A stretch of DNA of 64,000 nucleotides, taken from positions 347,677 through 411,676 of the forward strand of contig NZ_JANWGH010000003.1 in NCBI RefSeq assembly GCF_024919275.1, given 5' to 3'. Positions within the stretch are counted from its first letter, which is position 1; every line of letters begins with the position of its first letter. Of the stretch, positions 17,260 through 26,207 are shown piece by piece. The stretch comes from Algoriphagus limi. Its GTDB lineage: Bacteria; Bacteroidota; Bacteroidia; Cytophagales; Cyclobacteriaceae. The notes under the pieces were generated by a model, which saw only the letters and a list, made by a program, of their open reading frames with translations, was not told the origin of the DNA and searched no databases. The position numbers and the translations under genes were made by a program.

Positions 17260-17478
17260 AGTTTTTTGAGTACCTGTAGACTTTCCGCGAATTAAACACG
17301 CATAAGGTCAAGTTTTGTTCAAAATAAGAGGAATTAATCGATTTTTCGAGGATTATTAGAAATTCTAGTTCTTTCTATTTGCTTGAATTACAGCTTGAAA
17401 AAGAAGAAGGCTGTCTTTCAAGAAAGTTTTTTGCAGTTGAAAGTAGTTTGGTATTTTAAGCGTCTAAATCGAAAATTT

Positions 17479-18801
17479 ATGAAAATCAGCTTCAAATTAT
17501 TTCAACTTCTAAGCATCCTTATTTTAGCGGCCTGTACCGGGACTCCTACTCAAGAAGTCGTTTCGGAAAAGCCGGATTGGTCCGAAAATTCCTGGCCGGA
17601 AATTCGAAAACAACGTATTTCCCAACTTCTTCCAAAAGCAATGGAAGCTGCTCAAGTGGATTGTTGGATTACAATTTGTAGGGAAAATAATAATGACCCG
17701 ATCGCAGTGCATGTAGGAGGAGAAAATGCCGGCGGTACGGCAGCATTTTTATTTTACACTGATGAGTCTGGATTTCATTCCCTGGTTTTTTCACCCGAAG
17801 GCGAAGCGACAGCCTTAGACGAATTGGACATTCATGATGAAGTAGTGAAAGTTCCTCGCGGAAATTCAGCTTTGGCTGAAGCGGCTGATTTTATCAAAAG
17901 CAAAAACTTCAAGCAAATCGCTGCCAATTCATCCAATTCAAACTCTATGGCGGATGGACTTTCCTTTTCTCAGAGAGAGGAATTGGAGAGCCTGTTAGGA
18001 GAGGATGCAACAAAGTTGGTTTCTTCTACCGAATTGGTCTATGAATGGCTTTCGATCAAGTTGCCTGCCGAAGTGGAAATCATGCGTCAGGCAGCTAAAA
18101 TGGCCTCTGATTTTCAATATGAGGCCTATGCCATGATAGAGCCCGGGAAAACCACAGATGCTGATGTGGCTAAATTTTTAAAGGCGAAAATGGCAGAATA
18201 CGGAGTAACTGATGCTTGGCATCCTGACCAAAATCCCAATGTGAATTCAGGTCCTGATCGAGGTCATTCCCATGCGACAGACAAAGTCATTATGCCAGGG
18301 GATGTTATTCAGATTGATTTTGGAGTCAAGCTATATGATATCTGGGTAAGCGATATTCAGCGCTTTGCCTATGTCTTAAAAGAAGGAGAAACTAAAGCTC
18401 CGGATGATATTCAGCAATATTGGGAGCATGGAAAAGCAGGTTCTAGAGCAGCTTTAGCAGCGATGAAACCTGGAGTGAAAGGAGTGGATGTGGACCGAGC
18501 TCAGCGAGTATTGATGGAAGCTGCTGGTTCGGAATATGTCATGTGGAGCACGGGACATCCTGTGGGTTACGTGGCGCATGATGTGGGACCCAACCTCGGT
18601 GGTTCACAGGCTCCAAGCATCCGGCCTGCAGCTCAAAAGGAACTGAAACAGGGGATGGTTTTTGCCTTCGATGGATTTCATGCTTGGAAGCGTCCGGATG
18701 GAACGACGAAGACTATTTCAGTTGAAGAGATGGCGGTAGTTATCGAAAATGGCGCTGAATATCTTATTGAACCTCAGGAAGAATTGATTTTGGTGAAGTA
18801 G
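17479..18801 (+). CDS. M24 family (Xaa-Pro aminopeptidase-like) metallopeptidase lipoprotein
   Basis: A 440-residue lipoprotein with the lipobox cysteine at residue 19 (LILAACTG). The C-terminal half is a pita-bread metallopeptidase. The dimetal ligands can be followed: D in IQIDFGV, D in VSDIQRF, H in STGHPVGYVAHD, and E in SVEEMAVVIE. The N-terminal half resembles the creatinase/prolidase N-domain. The predicted role is cleavage of Xaa-Pro bonds in peptides in the envelope. An upstream in-frame start at 17383 would bury the signal peptide behind 32 charged residues, so the ATG at 17479 is chosen. Confidence 0.85.
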   Translation: MKISFKLFQLLSILILAACTGTPTQEVVSEKPDWSENSWPEIRKQRISQLLPKAMEAAQVDCWITICRENNNDPIAVHVGGENAGGTAAFLFYTDESGFHSLVFSPEGEATALDELDIHDEVVKVPRGNSALAEAADFIKSKNFKQIAANSSNSNSMADGLSFSQREELESLLGEDATKLVSSTELVYEWLSIKLPAEVEIMRQAAKMASDFQYEAYAMIEPGKTTDADVAKFLKAKMAEYGVTDAWHPDQNPNVNSGPDRGHSHATDKVIMPGDVIQIDFGVKLYDIWVSDIQRFAYVLKEGETKAPDDIQQYWEHGKAGSRAALAAMKPGVKGVDVDRAQRVLMEAAGSEYVMWSTGHPVGYVAHDVGPNLGGSQAPSIRPAAQKELKQGMVFAFDGFHAWKRPDGTTKTISVEEMAVVIENGAEYLIEPQEELILVK

Positions 18802-18956
18802 AGTTTGGCTGGTTCCATTAACATTAAGGATTGAATTTCAGTGGGATTGAAATGAAAAATCCGAATTGAATTATATTCTTAGATCGCTTTTGAAGATGAT
18901 TTTAACTAGTGATTATAGTTATTTAGAATTAAATGATAAAAAAATATAGTTAACAC

Positions 18957-18987
18957 TTGGTTTTGTCTTTTTAAGACAATATCTTTA
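18957..18987 (+). promoter_or_regulatory. Possible promoter for the Cys-rich lipoprotein/CPBP protease unit
   Basis: TTGG, a 19-bp spacer and TATCTTTA, close to the Bacteroidota consensus, 61 bp upstream of the lipoprotein ATG in a very AT-rich stretch. Confidence 0.4.
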
Positions 18988-19048
18988 GTTAAGATTTTCA
19001 GCGCTGAAGACTTTTTAATCAAATTGTTTTACTAAAAATTTTATCAAA

Positions 19049-19705
19049 ATGAAAAAGGCGTTCCTTTATTTCTGCGGGCTACTTATGCTTGCCTGCGTTC
19101 CTGAAAATCAACCAAGTGTCTTAGAAGATACATTGGAAGAAGCTTTAAAAATTCCGAATAACGGAGTGGTAACTGTTGGAGAGAAAACTTACATATTTAA
19201 TCAAGATCCAAATCAAGGTATAAGTAAGTTTGTGCAGTCTTCCAAAGTTTATGATTTCTCCTTTTCGCCGGAATCTATGCCAATTGATGTAAAATCAACC
19301 TTGGAAAACTATAGAACCTCTGGAGATTCTTTTATCATCGAAAACGAAGAAACGGGAGAATTTATTCGATTAGTTAATGTCCAAGAAATTTCAGCTGATA
19401 AGATTTCTTTTGATGTAGAGACGAGTAATGGGCTAAGTTTGGAAGGATTCAATTTGAAATTGAATGATATTCCATCAGAAAATTCTAACTCACGAATTAC
19501 TACTTGCTGGTGGTGTTTTGCGCTTCCAGTGCTTAAACTCGCAGAAGCTATCATTGATTCTCTAGGACCTAATATTGATAGTAACTGTGAACTTGCTATT
19601 ACTACCTGTGCCAATGCTGGTGGTTTTCCAGACGTTGATTTAAAAGAGGAGGATGGTTGGTTTGGAAAATCATCATGTTCAGTAGAATGTAAGATGCCTT
19701 CCTAA
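19049..19705 (+). CDS. Lipoprotein with six-cysteine C-terminus, function unknown
   Basis: A 218-residue protein I do not recognise. The N-terminus is a lipoprotein signal with the cysteine at residue 16 (LLMLACVPEN). The central part (about 25-150) is polar and rich in beta-prone and acidic stretches. The last third has six cysteines at 153, 156, 180, 187, 210 and 214, starting with a thioredoxin-like CWWC next to a hydrophobic helix (PVLKLAEAIIDSLG). The even number fits three disulfides outside the cytoplasm. The stop is one base before the ATG of a CPBP-type membrane protease, so the two are almost certainly one operon. Base composition is more AT-rich than the flanking genes. It could be a substrate, partner or target of the protease. 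Confidence 0.6.
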   Translation: MKKAFLYFCGLLMLACVPENQPSVLEDTLEEALKIPNNGVVTVGEKTYIFNQDPNQGISKFVQSSKVYDFSFSPESMPIDVKSTLENYRTSGDSFIIENEETGEFIRLVNVQEISADKISFDVETSNGLSLEGFNLKLNDIPSENSNSRITTCWWCFALPVLKLAEAIIDSLGPNIDSNCELAITTCANAGGFPDVDLKEEDGWFGKSSCSVECKMPS

Positions 19706-19706
19706 A

Positions 19707-20567
19707 ATGAAGAAAAAATGGTTAATTGTCAGTGGAAGTATACTCCTTTCACTGACAATACTTTATCTGATTTCATTTAATGTAATGCCACCGCCGGATC
19801 GAAGACAACCGGGCAGTTTTACAAATTTTTATTTTGTGACTTTTACTCTTCCTGTTTTAATTGCTCCAATTTTGGAAGAGATCCGGTTTAGGGGTTTTTT
19901 GACAAATAATAAGGTGCTTCAATCGCTCTTCCTTTTGCTCACACCCCTAGGTTTGATTATAACTGGTTGGAATACACTCGTTTTTTTTCTTATGGTGATG
20001 CTCTATTGTCTTTTTTTTATTTATAAACGCTATGGCCAAGATTGGATTTTGGACTTACTTCTGATTGTTTCTTCTCTTTATTTTAGCATTCATCATTTAC
20101 CTTCACAAGCAAACTTAACTAGATATTGGCTTCCCTTTTTAGCAATTTCTTTTTCTTTAGGCCTCATACTCAGTTGGATAATCATCAATAAATCCATTTG
20201 GTGGGCCATGTTATTTCATGGGGCATGGAACCTACTAGGAGGTATTATTTTTCTGCTGGGTCTTCAATTTGTTTCTGAGGAATTACATATCGTGGATGGT
20301 GATGGTTACAAGATTGAATGGAAGAGGGTTCCTTTCTTAAAATCGAATGAAGGCTCCTTCAGTCCAGAAGGGAATGAGTTGCAGATCACCAATATGAACA
20401 TTCAGGATATTCTTGGTATCGTGAACCCAAGTTTATTGGATTCTTTTGCTATTTCAGAGCCATTTATGAAGTATGAAATAAAACTGGAATCAGAAGGTGG
20501 GTACGATGTATTGAAAGCGAATTTAATTGAGGCACTTGAATCTGATTCCCTTTTATTGAGGAAATAG
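19707..20567 (+). CDS. CPBP family intramembrane glutamic protease
   Basis: A 286-residue protein with about seven membrane helices in the first 190 residues and a soluble C-terminal tail of about 100 residues (EELHIVDGDGYKIEWKR onward). The CPBP (Abi/Rce1-like) motifs are present: EExxxR as E57, E58, R62; a histidine pair H129/H130 in YFSIHHLP; and HxxxN as H171/N175. The family cleaves prenylated proteins, bacteriocin precursors or other membrane substrates, or confers bacteriocin immunity. It starts one base after the six-cysteine lipoprotein, which makes that protein the obvious candidate partner. The tail after the protease domain is unusual for the family and has no recognised fold. Confidence 0.8.
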   Translation: MKKKWLIVSGSILLSLTILYLISFNVMPPPDRRQPGSFTNFYFVTFTLPVLIAPILEEIRFRGFLTNNKVLQSLFLLLTPLGLIITGWNTLVFFLMVMLYCLFFIYKRYGQDWILDLLLIVSSLYFSIHHLPSQANLTRYWLPFLAISFSLGLILSWIIINKSIWWAMLFHGAWNLLGGIIFLLGLQFVSEELHIVDGDGYKIEWKRVPFLKSNEGSFSPEGNELQITNMNIQDILGIVNPSLLDSFAISEPFMKYEIKLESEGGYDVLKANLIEALESDSLLLRK

Positions 20568-20710
20568 GAGTTGAAATTTCAATCAAAAGGCTTGTTTTGA
20601 GAATGAGCTTCCTTCTTTTCTCAAATACTCTGACTGGTACTACTATGGCTCTAATCAATTTCAAACAAAATGGTTGGTTTGAGCTGAATTTTATAATGGG
20701 TAGGGATCTT

Positions 20711-20740
20711 AAAAAAATTAAACTCCAAAAAGGCTTTTGG
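20711..20740 (-). terminator. Probable terminator after the GH3/beta-lactamase fusion gene
   Basis: On the minus strand CCAAAA (20740-20735) pairs with TTTTGG (20730-20725), followed by a T-rich tract that ends in seven T. The stem is short and AT-rich. Confidence 0.4.
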
Positions 20741-20748
20741 GGACTTAT

Positions 20749-23703
20749 TTATTTTTTAGCCAATGCTTCGTAAATAATATCGTGAACTTGCGTTCGAATT
20801 TCTTCACTAAGCAACTTTCGGTTTTCAGCTTCGGGATAGACCCGGTTGGAAAGGAAGATATAGATCAAATTGTTCTCTGGATCAGCCCACACACAAGTTC
20901 CTGTGAAGCCAGTATGGCCAAAGGTAGATTTCGGTGCTAATTTTCCAGCCGAGCCACCTTTATCGGGTTCGGGTTCAGGTTTGTCCCATCCCCAGCCTCT
21001 TCGGCTTTGAGTGGATTGACGCTTGGTAAATTCTCGGACTGTTCCGGGTTTCAGAAGGCTTACATCTCCATAATAACCCATGTTGAGCATCATTTGCATC
21101 ATAACTGCCAAGTCATTTGCCTTGCCAAAAAGTCCGGCATGTCCTGCCACTCCTCCATACATGGCTGCACCCGGATCGTGGACATAGCCTCTTACCTGTC
21201 TTTTACGAAAAGCCACATCATTTTCAGTTGGAGCAATGTTGTCCAAAGGCATCTTTTCAAAAGGCTTGAAGGTCATCGTGTAAAGCCCAAGAGGTTGATA
21301 GAAATTTTGATCCAAGAACTCATCCAAGGGTTGATTTACAATTCGCTCCACCACAGCCTGCATAAAATACATGGTCAAATCGGAGTAAACATACCGGTTC
21401 CTGCCCCCTCGCTTAGGTAAAAGTTCAGATTCCACAGTCCATTGCCAAATGCTGTCGCGGAGGGCATTATTAGCATACATGTCATTGGAAACAGGTCTGC
21501 TGAATCCCAGGGCAGAAGAAGGTTGATAAAATTCCGATTTCCATTGGCCTCCTTCCACCGTTTTTGCATAGTGAGGAATAAAGGCCTTAAGTCCAGCTTC
21601 ATGAGCCATCACATCCTTCAAAACCAAATTGGCTTTATTGGTGCCGCGCAACTCAGGTAGGTAATCCACCAATGTCTTATTCATATCCAGTTCCCCTCGG
21701 CTATGTAAAAACATTACGGCTTGTGTCGTGGCCAAAACTTTGGTAATGGAGGCTAAATCATAGACCGTTTCGGAATTTACCTTTGGGCTATTTCTATATT
21801 CCAATTGTCCATAGGATCGCTCAAAAACTACTTTTCCGTCTTTTACCACCAACACATTGGCACCTGGAGTCGCTTGGATTTTGATAGCCTTGTCGACCAC
21901 CTCATCTATTTTATCCAGTGTTTTACTGTCAAGTCCTACGCTCTCGGGTGTTCCATAGGAAAGTCTATTCAATCCACTCAAAAAACCACCCACTCCAAAG
22001 GTGAATTGGGTTCCTGTGGAAACAGGCAAAATTCCCATAGCAGGACGACCTCCAAAAAGAATTTGGGGAGTAAGGTTTTGGGTCAAATCATTGTCTTCAT
22101 AGGCTATTACAACATGATCTAAACCTTCGAAAAATCGAGTGGCATAGGCATTTCCAAAAAGAACTGTGACGAAGTCCTGTCGTTCTTGAAGTTTACGAAG
22201 CAGGGCGACATCCCCGGGAGCTACACCAAATGCCCGCTTGGGATTATTGGTGATTCCCATCATTCCCACTACCACCACATCAAAGTCCTCCAGTTTTTTC
22301 ATCAGATTGTAATGCTCTGACTCACTGGCAGCTTTGGAGATAGTGAAATGTTCAAAAGGAGCGTATTTTGAAAGGGTTTTTTGAAATTCATCTCCTTTGC
22401 CTCCTATACTTACACTCGCAAAACGCTTAGTATCTAATTGTCTGAAAGGCAGAAGCTCATTTCTATTGGAAGCCACTGTCAAAGCCGCTGCAAAAAGTTT
22501 TTCTCGAACTTCTTCTGTTTTTGGAGTGACTATTCGCTCATAAAGCCCTTCCAATTCGATTGGCCGGTAATTGTTGAGTCCAACTTCATATTTGGCCTTA
22601 AGGATTTTTTTGACACGTCTATCGATTTCCCCCTGCTCGATTTTTCCATTCGCTACAGCATCTTTAATGAGTGCTTTTGCTTTTGATACATTTTGAGAGT
22701 AGAGCAGTACATCGTTTCCTGCAAGCAATGCCTGAAGATCCACTTCTCCCGGTCCATAAAATTTGGTAACGCCCTGCATATTCAAAGCATCTGTGAAAAT
22801 CAGCCCTTTGAAATTCATCTGCTTCTGGAGCAAATCTGTTACTACTTTTTTGCTGAGGCTGGTTGGCTTATTTCCGGTTTCTTCTAAACTCGGAATATTC
22901 AAATGAGCTACCATGACTGACTTCAGGTTTTCCTTAAAAAGCTCCTGGTAGGGATAGAGATCGACCTCCCAAATCCGCTGCTCCGGATGCCGAATCAATG
23001 GTAGAGAATAATGACTATCGGACTCGGTGTCTCCATGCCCCGGGAAATGCTTGGCATTTGCAATGACTCCATGGTCCTGAAGACCTTTCATATAAGCGAC
23101 CGATCGGGCAGCTACTGCTTGTGGATTTTCTCCGAAGGAACGATAGCCGATGACCGGATTATCAGGGTTGGAGTTGACGTCCACCACAGGAGCAAAATTG
23201 ATATGCATTCCCAGTTCTTTGAACTGTCGGGCCATTTCTTTACCCATTTCATAGATCAAATCGGTATCGGGAATGGCTCCCAGAGTCATGGCTTTTGGGA
23301 AATCCGGGATGGAGTCAAAGCGCATCCCTATTCCCCATTCTGCATCCATTGCGAGAAGTAATGGGGTTTTGGCTTTGGATTGATAAAAATTCGTAAGCTT
23401 AGCCTGTCGAACAGGCCCTCCCTGGAAAAATATCAAGCCTCCCAGATTTTCCTCTTCGATCAGATTGGTGATTTCATTGACATGATTTTGGTCTTTGTTA
23501 GAATAGGCAGCGACCATAAAAAGCTGCCCCAAGCGCTCGTCTTCATTTAAGTTATTGAAAACTGAGTCGACCCAATTGAGCATGTCCATGTTCTCTGGTT
23601 CTGTCTCCACATCCATAGGATAGGAGTTGAGTCCATCCGATGGAGTGGTGAAACATAAGGCTAAGACACTTAGACTAGCTATTTTCCAGAGCCAATTCCG
23701 CAT
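20749..23703 (-). CDS. Glycoside hydrolase family 3 (NagZ-like) fused to a serine beta-lactamase-type domain
   Basis: A 984-residue exported protein with an N-terminal signal peptide (about 1-25). Residues about 45-400 are a GH3 domain of the NagZ type. The signature KHFPGHGDTESDSH (about 216-229) holds the Asp-His pair used as acid/base by NagZ-like enzymes. After a GH3 C-domain (about 410-560), residues about 600-970 form a class C beta-lactamase/penicillin-binding fold with SxxK (S652, K655 in YDLASITKV), a Tyr motif (VYSDLT) and HTG (FGHTGFTGT). The combination suggests muropeptide processing in the periplasm: removal of GlcNAc and hydrolysis of a peptide or ester bond. True beta-lactam hydrolysis cannot be read from sequence. 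Confidence 0.85.
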   Translation of the reverse strand: MRNWLWKIASLSVLALCFTTPSDGLNSYPMDVETEPENMDMLNWVDSVFNNLNEDERLGQLFMVAAYSNKDQNHVNEITNLIEEENLGGLIFFQGGPVRQAKLTNFYQSKAKTPLLLAMDAEWGIGMRFDSIPDFPKAMTLGAIPDTDLIYEMGKEMARQFKELGMHINFAPVVDVNSNPDNPVIGYRSFGENPQAVAARSVAYMKGLQDHGVIANAKHFPGHGDTESDSHYSLPLIRHPEQRIWEVDLYPYQELFKENLKSVMVAHLNIPSLEETGNKPTSLSKKVVTDLLQKQMNFKGLIFTDALNMQGVTKFYGPGEVDLQALLAGNDVLLYSQNVSKAKALIKDAVANGKIEQGEIDRRVKKILKAKYEVGLNNYRPIELEGLYERIVTPKTEEVREKLFAAALTVASNRNELLPFRQLDTKRFASVSIGGKGDEFQKTLSKYAPFEHFTISKAASESEHYNLMKKLEDFDVVVVGMMGITNNPKRAFGVAPGDVALLRKLQERQDFVTVLFGNAYATRFFEGLDHVVIAYEDNDLTQNLTPQILFGGRPAMGILPVSTGTQFTFGVGGFLSGLNRLSYGTPESVGLDSKTLDKIDEVVDKAIKIQATPGANVLVVKDGKVVFERSYGQLEYRNSPKVNSETVYDLASITKVLATTQAVMFLHSRGELDMNKTLVDYLPELRGTNKANLVLKDVMAHEAGLKAFIPHYAKTVEGGQWKSEFYQPSSALGFSRPVSNDMYANNALRDSIWQWTVESELLPKRGGRNRYVYSDLTMYFMQAVVERIVNQPLDEFLDQNFYQPLGLYTMTFKPFEKMPLDNIAPTENDVAFRKRQVRGYVHDPGAAMYGGVAGHAGLFGKANDLAVMMQMMLNMGYYGDVSLLKPGTVREFTKRQSTQSRRGWGWDKPEPEPDKGGSAGKLAPKSTFGHTGFTGTCVWADPENNLIYIFLSNRVYPEAENRKLLSEEIRTQVHDIIYEALAKK

Positions 23704-23949
23704 GCTGAATTGATTTTTTAAACTTGATTTTAACTTTAAATTTGTATGGCCTACCCTTGCATGTAGCAGTTGAAGTGTTAAACTTCTTCAAAAAAGACCC
23801 AATTGGAACTCCTTCAGGGAATCTTGACATTGAAGATAGTAAAGACCCTCCAACATTCGCCAACTTTGGAAGTTTAAAATCTTATAAATTTGATTTTCGG
23901 TTAAAACCAATTTTCAAATTCTAAATTCAGGCCAATTAGTCTTAAAATA

Positions 23950-24357
23950 ATGAAGTTTCCCTCCATATTTCGTACAGCTAGCCCCAGCCGATTTGATATC
24001 AAGCCCCGCTATTATGACCCTGTCAAAGAGGAACTAGAGCAGCGGACTGCCCGAATCAAAAAGGAATTGGAAGCAGAAGGGAAATTGGGTGGCGAAATCA
24101 GTGAAGAGGATCGATTGAAGCGATATGAAACCGGTATCCGCGGATCTTTTTCTCAACATCAGGGAATTCGCCCAAGGGGAACAAGTGTTTTGGCTTCTAC
24201 GGCCATGCTGCGTACCATAATTTTTTTGGTTTTGGTGGGTGGATTGGCTGGATATATTTATATCGGTCCGGTAATTTTCGAATACCTTCTGTACATCATG
24301 GTTTTGATTGCAGGTGGGTATTTTTTCACCAGACTCAAATCCAAAGCTAGCCGATGA
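23950..24357 (+). CDS. Small membrane protein coupled to mutL, function unknown
   Basis: A 135-residue protein with a charged, helical N-terminal part (KEELEQRTARIKKELEAEGK) and two transmembrane helices at the C-terminus (about 85-103 and 108-127). I recognise no named domain. Its stop overlaps the mutL ATG as ATGA (24354-24357), so translation is coupled. The link to mutL is positional only; no repair function can be inferred. The 246 bp upstream hold no convincing gene or promoter. Confidence 0.7.
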   Translation: MKFPSIFRTASPSRFDIKPRYYDPVKEELEQRTARIKKELEAEGKLGGEISEEDRLKRYETGIRGSFSQHQGIRPRGTSVLASTAMLRTIIFLVLVGGLAGYIYIGPVIFEYLLYIMVLIAGGYFFTRLKSKASR

Positions 24358-26201
24358 GTGATTTGATTCAGCTTTTGCCTGACTCCATCGCAAATCAAAT
24401 TGCGGCTGGGGAAGTGGTTCAGCGTCCTGCCTCTGCATTGAAGGAATTATTGGAAAATGCAGTGGATGCTGGAGCTACTCGTATTCAGGTAGTGGTGAAA
24501 GAAGCCGGAAAGCAACTCATCCAAGTCATTGACAATGGAAAGGGAATGACTCCGACCGATGCCCGAATGGCATTTGAGAGGCATGCTACTAGCAAAATCC
24601 GTAGTAGTGAAGATCTCTTTTCTATTAGAACTTTTGGCTTTAGAGGAGAGGCATTGGCATCCATTGCGGCTGTTGCTCAAGTCGAATTAAAGACTCGTCG
24701 CACGGATGATGAGTTGGGTACTTTGATCCAAATTGAAGGTTCTGAGGTGAGAAATCAGGAGCCTGTAGCCACCGGACCAGGGACTTCTGTTTCCATGAAA
24801 AATCTTTTTTACAATGTGCCTGCCCGCAGGAATTTTCTGAAATCCAATCCTGTGGAAATGCGACACATTGTGGAGGAATTCCAGCGGGTGGCTTTGGCTT
24901 ACTCGGAGATTTCCTTTACGCTCATGCAGAACGATATGGAGATTTTTCAGCTCCATGGAGGGAAATTGAGTCAGCGAATTGTGGGGCTTTTTGGTAAAAA
25001 TTATCAATCCCAACTAGTGCCCTGTGAGGAACTTACCCCTCATGTTAATGTCAAGGGCTATATCGGAAAACCTGAATCAGCTAAGAAAACCCGTGGAGAA
25101 CAGTTTTTCTTTGTAAACAATCGCTTTATCAAAAGCAGTTATTTGAATCATGCTGTTTCCAATGCCTTTGAAGGACTTATTCAGCCAGATCAGCATCCCT
25201 TTTATGTGTTATTTCTGGAAATAGATCCCTCTCATATCGATATCAATGTCCATCCCACCAAAACCGAGATCAAGTTTGATGATGAGCGAACGGTCTATGC
25301 GGTCGTACGGGCGGCAGTGAAGCAAGCTTTGGGAGCCCATCATGTAGTTCCTGCTCTGGATTTTAGTATTGATGTCAATTTCAAAGATAAATGGGATCAA
25401 GATCCCAATACCAAAATTGCGGTAGATCGGGAATACAGCTATAAAACATTCAATACTCCTGAACTGAAAAAGGCCAACCCAAGTGGTTGGGAAAAACTCT
25501 TTGAAGGAGTACAACGAACGGTGGAAATTGACAAGAGTTCGAATGATGAGGAGGAAACTGAAATTCTTACTTTTCCATCCCGGGCAAATACTGAGAGTGA
25601 GAGCAAGCTTTTGGGCTCTTCAGAAAGTCTTGAAAATACAGGGACGACCTTTCAGGTTGAAAACAATTACATCGTCGCTCAAATGTCTACCGGTTTGTTG
25701 ATCGTAGACCAGCAAGCAGCCCATGAACGAATTCTATATGAACGCTATCTACGGCAGTTGAAATTGGCACAGGGCCCTTCTCAGCAAAGCCTTTTTCCTC
25801 CTGTGGTGGAATTGAGTCCCGGAGATTTTGAATTGGTTTCTGGATTGATGCCTGAATTGCACAGTTTGGGATTTATGATTTCTGTATTTGGGAATCAAGC
25901 CGTGGTGATTCAGGGTGTGCCGGCAGATATTCAAGTTAGAAATGAAAAGGAGCTTTTTGAAGGTTTGATAGAGCAATTTAAAAACTTCAAAAATGAGCTT
26001 TCTTTGGAAACCCGGGAAAATCTTGCCCGATCTTTGGCACGAAGGTCCTCTCTCAAAAGAGGTCAAAAACTGAAAGATCAAGAGATGGAAACCCTCGTAG
26101 GCCAGCTTTTTGCCTGTCAAAACCCTAATTATGGGCTTTCCGGGAACAAAACCTTTGTAAAATTGGATTTAAGCAGCATCCACTCCTTCTTTGGGAAATA
26201 G
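24354..26201 (+). CDS. mutL: DNA mismatch repair protein MutL
   Basis: A 615-residue GHKL ATPase that links MutS to downstream repair steps. N-terminal motifs are intact: ELLENAVDAGATR, IDNGKGM, and FSIRTFGFRGEALASIA. A variable linker (about 370-430) leads to the C-terminal dimerisation domain. That domain contains DQQAAHERILYE, a form of the endonuclease motif DQHA-x2-E-x4-E with the histidine replaced by glutamine. The later cysteine motifs of known nicking MutL proteins are only partly kept (LFACQNPNYG). It is coupled to an upstream membrane protein gene and followed after 6 bp by a rhomboid gene. Confidence 0.95.
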   Translation: MSDLIQLLPDSIANQIAAGEVVQRPASALKELLENAVDAGATRIQVVVKEAGKQLIQVIDNGKGMTPTDARMAFERHATSKIRSSEDLFSIRTFGFRGEALASIAAVAQVELKTRRTDDELGTLIQIEGSEVRNQEPVATGPGTSVSMKNLFYNVPARRNFLKSNPVEMRHIVEEFQRVALAYSEISFTLMQNDMEIFQLHGGKLSQRIVGLFGKNYQSQLVPCEELTPHVNVKGYIGKPESAKKTRGEQFFFVNNRFIKSSYLNHAVSNAFEGLIQPDQHPFYVLFLEIDPSHIDINVHPTKTEIKFDDERTVYAVVRAAVKQALGAHHVVPALDFSIDVNFKDKWDQDPNTKIAVDREYSYKTFNTPELKKANPSGWEKLFEGVQRTVEIDKSSNDEEETEILTFPSRANTESESKLLGSSESLENTGTTFQVENNYIVAQMSTGLLIVDQQAAHERILYERYLRQLKLAQGPSQQSLFPPVVELSPGDFELVSGLMPELHSLGFMISVFGNQAVVIQGVPADIQVRNEKELFEGLIEQFKNFKNELSLETRENLARSLARRSSLKRGQKLKDQEMETLVGQLFACQNPNYGLSGNKTFVKLDLSSIHSFFGK

Positions 26202-26207
26202 AAAATT

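Noticed and set aside
20464..20664. 66-codon open frame on the minus strand after the CPBP protease
   Set aside because: It overlaps the end of the CPBP gene and has no family or start support.
23675..23924. Two short open frames (one per strand) in the gap upstream of the mutL-linked membrane protein
   Set aside because: Both are about 65 codons, overlap each other, have no promoter or membrane pattern and look like chance.
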